Shown here in pieces: positions 59,391-64,000 of a stretch of 64,000 nucleotides of DNA; position 1 is the stretch's first letter; every line of letters begins with the position of its first letter. The notes beneath the pieces were generated by a model. That model searched no databases. It had not been told where the DNA came from and was given only the letters and a program-made list of their open reading frames with translations. The translations under genes and the position numbers were made by a program. Origin of the DNA: Alkanindiges hydrocarboniclasticus (GTDB taxonomy: Bacteria; Pseudomonadota; Gammaproteobacteria; Pseudomonadales; Moraxellaceae); assembly GCF_001982605.1 (NCBI RefSeq), contig NZ_MLCN01000003.1:124001-188000 (forward strand), in the 5' to 3' direction.

Positions 59391-59981
59391 TTAAAGTTTA
59401 CTTAAATTACTTTTGTATTTTAGGTAATAAATCATTGCCTTACAAAAGGCAAAAATAATGCCTGTGACCACGCCTATCTGGTGTGATTCGATCAGCACTG
59501 GGGCCTGAATCAGTTGGGCCGTTTCACTGTAGCCCATCCATTTTTCCAGACTAATTTTTATGGCAATGCAGCCAAGCACCAAGAAGGCAAACTTTCGTTC
59601 CTGTTTGATCTTGAGGCTTTCAAAAGCCACCAGTACAAACATGCCATGTAATATGCCAGACAGCCCGGCATAGGCCTGTACATTGGGCAATAGCCAGTAC
59701 AATCCAGCACTGAGTAAAAGCGGTAAAACCAGCAAACTCAACAGTAACGTAGCTCGGCTAAGATGTGGAAATATGAAAGGTAAACATAAAAAAGCCAGCA
59801 TATTCAGTGCGTAGTGCCGCCAGCCCACATGAACCCAGTGTGCTGTCCACCAGCGCCACGGCTCACCCCACATAAGCTCCCGCTGATAAATAAAGCTATT
59901 CATGCCCAGTTGCAGCAAGCCGCACACAAAGGCAACAGCCAGAATAGTGTGTATCAGGGGTGAAACTGGATGGGTCTGCAT
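59391..59981 (-). CDS. rrtA: rhombosortase (GlyGly-CTERM processing rhomboid protease)
   Basis: A 196-residue membrane protein of the rhomboid fold. The catalytic block is GLSGILHGM (Ser108), with the second catalytic residue in ESHQIGVVTG (His167). The conserved HWVHVGWRHYALNMLAFLCLP (H56, N60) resembles the rhomboid oxyanion region. The small size fits rhombosortases, which cleave proteins bearing a GlyGly-CTERM tail after Sec export. No GlyGly-CTERM protein occurs in the window. No strong ribosome site precedes the ATG at 59981; GGAGCAG is a candidate. Confidence 0.85.
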   Translation of the reverse strand: MQTHPVSPLIHTILAVAFVCGLLQLGMNSFIYQRELMWGEPWRWWTAHWVHVGWRHYALNMLAFLCLPFIFPHLSRATLLLSLLVLPLLLSAGLYWLLPNVQAYAGLSGILHGMFVLVAFESLKIKQERKFAFLVLGCIAIKISLEKWMGYSETAQLIQAPVLIESHQIGVVTGIIFAFCKAMIYYLKYKSNLSKL

Positions 59982-60006
59982 GATAAAACTGCTGCTCCTT
60001 GCATAA

Positions 60007-60043
60007 AAAAACCGCCCCTAAATATCAAATAGAGGCGGTTTTT
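60007..60043. terminator. terminator of the lipoprotein gene (bidirectional)
   Basis: AAAAACCGCC and GGCGGTTTTT form a perfect 10-bp stem with a 17-base loop, between the lipoprotein gene and rrtA. Confidence 0.9.
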
Positions 60044-60068
60044 CTAAATTACATCTATAAATTACATC

Positions 60069-61373
60069 TTAGTTAGCTGCTGCTTCAGCACTATCTGTAT
60101 CCTCGATCATATCGGCATCGTTGCCAGTATCAGGAACAGTATTACTGGCGGGCATTCCCTCATCAGTGACAGGGGCAGCGGTCTCTGTACTGCTATCGGT
60201 TGATGGCGCAGTGGCATTGGCCGGTGCCGTTTCTTCCGGGGCAGCATCAGTGGCAGTATCGGCAGCAGGTGCTGCTTCAGGAGCAACAGTCTCTGTACTG
60301 TTAGCGGCTGGCGCAGTGCCTGTATCTACCGAATCATCCAGCAGGTTATCCAGTGACAGGCCAGAGTCATCCACAGCACTTTCATCCCAGAACCGGTTAT
60401 AGCCATCTTCTGGGGTACGCATGCCGGTATTTTCAGTCCAGTAACGGTCTGATGCATTCTGAATCATCTGGCGTGCAATCGCGTCAACCAGACGATAGTT
60501 TTCATTTACCGGTTTGCCTTCCTCAATGGAATGGCCATAGGTGCGCAATGCATCACGCAGTTTGTCTTTATCACCTGTGGCCTGTGCAGCAATAACATAC
60601 AGGGCTTGCGGCAGGCGAACACCACCACGCTCACCAATAGCAGAAGATTCTTTCATCACCTGCCATGGATCAGGCTTGCCGTCACCAGCACCAGGAAGCA
60701 GTGTCCAGATCGCTGCACGAATGGCATTTGGTGCACCCCAGAACTGTTCATTATTGACGCAGCTCATGCCACGTTCAACAATGGCAGCAATATCTTTAGG
60801 CACGTTTACCGTACCACCAGCATTAATATCGTTGGTGACGGCCTGTAAACCACTTACCATGCCCATCAGATAAACGGTCTTGTCCAGATCAGACTTCATA
60901 CTCGGGCACTGGTCACCCAGCTTGATTTTATATTTGGCTTCGTAGTGTTCGGCAAATAACAAGTAGGCGGCATACTGTCGACGCGCCGCGGTTTCAGCCC
61001 AGCGCTTTTGCTCAATACGTGCATCCTTGGCTTCTTCAATCTGGTTGGCCTTGGCAGCACGCATGTAACGCAATTCAGCATTGAGTGCATTATTTTCCGC
61101 ACACACCCCGGCGGATGTATACAGTAATACCCCGATCTTGGCCGGGTCAGCACCCATGGCCTTGGTCGACATGATCAGTGGCGTAGTGGCATTGCCGCTG
61201 GCGCAGGCCATATCGGCGTCATCCATGGCAATAATGGGTGGAACAATGTGTCTTTCTGCAAAGCCGAGGGCAATATTGGCCCCGCCTTTAATGATCTGAG
61301 AGCAACCTGAGAGTAAAAAAGCAGCGGTTGCAGCTGTCACCATGCCTTGGCGAATTCTACGGGCGGTAGACAT
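60069..61373 (-). CDS. TPR-like lipoprotein with acidic tail, function unknown
   Basis: A 434-residue lipoprotein. The signal peptide ends in lipobox LLSGC (Cys24). The folded part (about 45-320) is all helical, with blocks PPIIAMDDADMACASGNATTPLIMST, VLLYTSAGVCAENNALNAELRYMRAAKA, and ALRTYGHSIEEGKPV. Four to six Cys occur (ACAS, GVCAEN, DQCPSM and MSCVNN), which suggests disulfides. From about 335 a low-complexity Ala/Pro/Thr/Glu/Asp tail reaches the C-terminus. The helical repeat layout is reminiscent of TRAP-transporter T-components, an inference from shape and neighbourhood only. It lies between pnp and rrtA. Confidence 0.8.
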   Translation of the reverse strand: MSTARRIRQGMVTAATAAFLLSGCSQIIKGGANIALGFAERHIVPPIIAMDDADMACASGNATTPLIMSTKAMGADPAKIGVLLYTSAGVCAENNALNAELRYMRAAKANQIEEAKDARIEQKRWAETAARRQYAAYLLFAEHYEAKYKIKLGDQCPSMKSDLDKTVYLMGMVSGLQAVTNDINAGGTVNVPKDIAAIVERGMSCVNNEQFWGAPNAIRAAIWTLLPGAGDGKPDPWQVMKESSAIGERGGVRLPQALYVIAAQATGDKDKLRDALRTYGHSIEEGKPVNENYRLVDAIARQMIQNASDRYWTENTGMRTPEDGYNRFWDESAVDDSGLSLDNLLDDSVDTGTAPAANSTETVAPEAAPAADTATDAAPEETAPANATAPSTDSSTETAAPVTDEGMPASNTVPDTGNDADMIEDTDSAEAAAN

Positions 61374-61472
61374 TTATGCGGTCCTCAATCTTGTTTTTGT
61401 CCTAATAACCCGCAAAAGATAGCACGAAGATTAATCAAGGTACAATTATATTGTTGAGTGACCGACCAATAA

Positions 61473-61496
61473 AAAAGCCCGCCTAAGCGGACTTTT
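61473..61496 (-). terminator. terminator of pnp
   Basis: AAAAGCCCGC and GCGGACTTTT form a 10-bp stem with one mismatch and loop CTAA, 40 bp downstream of the pnp stop. T-rich ends occur on the minus strand. Confidence 0.9.
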
Positions 61497-61535
61497 CTCA
61501 GCAATTCTCAACAGGCAAGGTCATATGACCTGTTG

Positions 61536-63629
61536 TTATGCCTGTGGAATGTCTTTCATGGACAGCTTGATGCGGCCACGCTGGTCAACATCCTGTACCT
61601 GTACCTGAACTTTCTGGCCTTCGGTCAGTACGTCAGCCACATTGGCAATGCGCTCATTGGAAATTTGAGAAATATGCAGCAGGCCATCAGTGCCCGGCAG
61701 AATATTCACAAATGCACCAAATTCAACAATGCGTACCACAGTACCAGTATAAATGGTGCCCGGCTCCACTTCAGCAGTCAGTGCCTGAATTTTGGCAATG
61801 GCAGCGGCAGTGGCTGCTTTGCTTTCACCAAACACACGCACGGTTCCATTGTCTTCGATATCAACAGAAGCACCGGTTTCTTCGGTCAGGGCACGAATGG
61901 TCGCACCACCTTTACCAATCACGTCACGAATCTTGTCCGGATTAATCTGGATGACTGCATAAGTTGGTGCATGCATGTTGATTTCTGGACGGGCACGGTT
62001 TAGTACCTGATTCATGGCATTCAGGATATGAATACGTCCGGAATAGGCCTGATTCAGCGCCACTTCCATGATTTCTTCAGTGATACCTTCAATCTTGATG
62101 TCCATTTGCAGGGCGGTAATGCCATTGGCAGAACCAGCTACCTTAAAGTCCATGTCGCCCAAGTGATCTTCATCACCCAGAATATCGGACAGTACGGCAA
62201 AGCGCTCGCCTTCCTTAACCAGACCCATGGCAATACCAGCCACTGGTGCTTTTAAGGGAACACCGGCATCCATCAGTGCAAGGCTGGCACCACATACCGA
62301 GGCCATAGAAGAAGAACCATTGGATTCGGTAATGTCAGACACAATACGCAGAACATACGGGAAGCGGTCAGCCGGTGGCAATACCGCCTGCACACCACGA
62401 CGGGCCAGACGGCCATGACCAATTTCACGGCGCTTCGGGCCAGACTCGCGGCCAGTTTCACCTACAGAATACGCTGGGAAGTTATAATGCAGCATGAAGT
62501 TATCGGTTTTGGTGCCGGCCAGTGTATCCACCATCAGGGCATCACGGGTGTTACCCAGCGTTGCAGTCACCAGTGCCTGAGTTTCACCACGGGTAAACAG
62601 CGCAGAACCATGGGTACGCGGCAGCACACCAACCTGTACATCCAGCGCGCGAACAGTTTTGGTATCACGGCCATCAATACGTGGCTTGCCAGACAAAATG
62701 TTGTCACGCACGGTACGGTATTTTAAGTCTTCAAACAGGTTGGCGACTTCATCGCTTAAACCAGCGTCAGAACCTTCTGGTGCAAACTCAGCCAGTGCGG
62801 CTTCCTTAATGGCATCCAGTGCAGCATAGCGTTCCTGCTTAACCGTTAAGGTATAGGCTTCAGAAACCTGCGCTTCAAAACGGGCTTTTAGCTTGTCTTG
62901 CAGTTCAGTGTTAACCGCTGGCGCCGTCCAGTTACTTGGCTGGGCACCCACTTGCGCTGCAAAATCCTTAATGGCAGCAACTGCAACCTGCATTTCATCA
63001 TGGCCAAACAGGACGGCACCCAGCATCTGGTCTTCAGACAGCTCTTTGGCTTCTGATTCCACCATCAGGACGGCTTTGTCCGTACCGGCAACCACCAGAT
63101 CCAGATCACCTTCCTGAAGCTGGGCAATTGTCGGGTTTAAAATGTATTCACCATTGATGAAGCCAACACGGGCTGCACCAATCGGGCCTTTAAACGGAGT
63201 ACCGGCAATCGCCAGCGCCGCAGACGTACCCAGCATGGCAGCAATATCGGCATGCATGGTTTTGTCAGAAGACACCACCGATGCAGTGACCTGAATTTCG
63301 TTGTAGTAACCTTCCGGGAACAATGGACGGATTGGACGGTCAATCAGGCGCGAAATCAGGGTTTCTGCTTCTGACGCACGGCCTTCACGCTTGCCATAGC
63401 CACCAGGAATACGGCCAGCCGCATATTGTTTTTCCTGATAGTTCACGGTCAGCGGGAAGAAATCCTGACCGGCTTTGGCGGTTGGCTGGGCAACAACAGC
63501 AACCAGCACGCTAACGCCACCCATGGTCACAAATACGGTATTGGCCTGACGGGCAATGCGGCCGGTTTCCAGTACCACGGTATGCTGGCCATATTGGAAT
63601 TCTTTACGAACAATATTAAACATCGACAT
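61536..63629 (-). CDS. pnp: polynucleotide phosphorylase
   Basis: A 3'-5' exoribonuclease and polymerase of the RNA degradosome. Two RNase PH domains are visible (the first with [22 protein letters not shown] and [30 protein letters not shown]; the second with [24 protein letters not shown] and [23 protein letters not shown]). A KH domain follows ([37 protein letters not shown]), then an S1 domain ([34 protein letters not shown]). The 697 residues match the family (711 in E. coli). AAGGA lies about 10 bases upstream of ATG 63629; ATG 63623 is an alternative. A long leader hairpin sits between rpsO and pnp. Confidence 0.98.
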   Translation of the reverse strand: MSMFNIVRKEFQYGQHTVVLETGRIARQANTVFVTMGGVSVLVAVVAQPTAKAGQDFFPLTVNYQEKQYAAGRIPGGYGKREGRASEAETLISRLIDRPIRPLFPEGYYNEIQVTASVVSSDKTMHADIAAMLGTSAALAIAGTPFKGPIGAARVGFINGEYILNPTIAQLQEGDLDLVVAGTDKAVLMVESEAKELSEDQMLGAVLFGHDEMQVAVAAIKDFAAQVGAQPSNWTAPAVNTELQDKLKARFEAQVSEAYTLTVKQERYAALDAIKEAALAEFAPEGSDAGLSDEVANLFEDLKYRTVRDNILSGKPRIDGRDTKTVRALDVQVGVLPRTHGSALFTRGETQALVTATLGNTRDALMVDTLAGTKTDNFMLHYNFPAYSVGETGRESGPKRREIGHGRLARRGVQAVLPPADRFPYVLRIVSDITESNGSSSMASVCGASLALMDAGVPLKAPVAGIAMGLVKEGERFAVLSDILGDEDHLGDMDFKVAGSANGITALQMDIKIEGITEEIMEVALNQAYSGRIHILNAMNQVLNRARPEINMHAPTYAVIQINPDKIRDVIGKGGATIRALTEETGASVDIEDNGTVRVFGESKAATAAAIAKIQALTAEVEPGTIYTGTVVRIVEFGAFVNILPGTDGLLHISQISNERIANVADVLTEGQKVQVQVQDVDQRGRIKLSMKDIPQA

Positions 63630-63670
63630 CTATAATTTTTCCTTAATCAATTTTTGGTGGCGCAAGGCCC

Positions 63671-63726
63671 CTAACGACTGTTATCTATAATAATTTTTTA
63701 TTTATCGTTTGAATAACAGGCGTTAG
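63671..63726 (-). promoter_or_regulatory. pnp leader long hairpin (possible RNase III site)
   Basis: CTAACGACTGTTAT (63671-63684) pairs with ATAACAGGCGTTAG (63713-63726): 13 of 14 base pairs, enclosing a 28-base AT-rich loop. It lies 40-100 bp upstream of the pnp start. In E. coli a long stem in the pnp leader is cut by RNase III and is needed for autoregulation by PNPase; this stem is in the equivalent place. Confidence 0.65.
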
Positions 63727-63759
63727 AAGCCGCTTTACGCCGTACAGTGAACATACAAA

Positions 63760-63783
63760 GAAGGAGCGAATAATCGCCCCTTC
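63760..63783 (-). terminator. hairpin after rpsO, likely (partial) terminator
   Basis: GAAGGAGCGA and TCGCCCCTTC form a 10-bp stem with one mismatch and loop ATAA. On the minus strand the exit is TTTG, a weak T run. It lies about 90 bp after the rpsO stop, before pnp. Confidence 0.65.
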
Positions 63784-63875
63784 CCCAATTCTAATGAAGT
63801 CTGTTCATTAGATACGACCAGTTGCCCATAACCATTAAATAATAGCGGTTTGAACAGTTGATCATCTGGCTCGTC

Positions 63876-64000
63876 TTAACGACGTAGACCCAGTGCACCA
63901 ATCAGAGATTGATAACGCTCGCTGTCTTTGCCTTTTAAGTAGTCCAGCAGTTTACGACGCTGGTTTACTTTGCGGATCAGGCCACGACGGCTGTGATGGT
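63876..64000 (-). CDS. rpsO: 30S ribosomal protein uS15, C-terminal part
   Basis: The 3' end of rpsO; the start lies outside the window. The 41 visible codons end in [40 protein letters not shown], the exact C-terminus of bacterial S15. The rpsO-pnp order is standard. Confidence 0.97.
   Translation of the reverse strand, partial: HHSRRGLIRKVNQRRKLLDYLKGKDSERYQSLIGALGLRR

Noticed and set aside
61533-62003. 156-codon frame on the plus strand inside pnp
   Set aside because: Antisense to the KH-S1 part of PNPase, with no start signals.

Overview
The window looks like chromosomal DNA of a gammaproteobacterium of the Moraxellaceae, close to Acinetobacter but richer in GC than typical Acinetobacter (an Alkanindiges-like genus is possible). 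Three things point there: the gene order fimU-pilV-pilW-pilX-pilY1-pilE-pilE next to rpsP-rimM-trmD-rplS, the order hisIE-tatABC, and the closeness of predicted proteins to remembered Acinetobacter families. No rRNA or tRNA gene, CRISPR array, insertion sequence or prophage was seen. Most of the window is stable core genome with small accessory patches.

Layout. 1-7137 is an RNA-repair neighbourhood: a truncated HEPN-like gene, the RNA ligase gene rtcB behind a clear sigma-54 promoter, a divergent ribosomal protein S21-like gene, a small membrane protein, RNase Z (rnz) and the sigma-54 activator rtcR, followed by a convergent two-domain polyphosphate:AMP phosphotransferase. 7213-8728 holds two tandem paralogues of unknown function. 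8953-12759 is the ubiquinone set ubiE-ubiJ-ubiB. 12835-18758 holds a LysE-type exporter, a TraX-like membrane protein, a patatin-like lipase, a lipoprotein and an outer-membrane barrel. 18984-24124 is hisIE-tatABC followed by phoX. PhoX has its own Tat signal and is preceded by four PhoB half-sites in exact 11-bp register.

24327-28741 holds a DUF2750-like gene, a UvrD/Fbh1-like helicase, a RelBE/ParDE-type toxin-antitoxin pair with a third small gene, and dusC. 28992-35378 is a six-gene Mrp cation/proton antiporter operon whose MrpA carries a fused MrpB domain. 35552-37696 is a secreted lipase and its membrane-anchored foldase, separated by a strong hairpin. 37777-40047 (minus strand) is rpsP-rimM-trmD-rplS. 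40183-48282 (minus strand) is the more AT-rich minor-pilin/PilY1 cluster. 48447-53186 holds ispH, gmk, prlC, yheV and a small membrane protein.

53350-59132 holds a DMT exporter and two tandemly duplicated large TRAP-type permeases that also share their upstream regulatory DNA. 59391-64000 holds a rhombosortase, a lipoprotein, pnp with a long leader hairpin, and the 3' end of rpsO.

Functional links. RtcR, a sigma-54 activator, probably drives rtcB from the promoter at 1804-1820. TatABC exports folded proteins, of which PhoX is one, and PhoX is probably induced by phosphate starvation. The foldase at 36641 serves the lipase at 35552. The rhombosortase has no recognisable GlyGly-CTERM substrate in this window.
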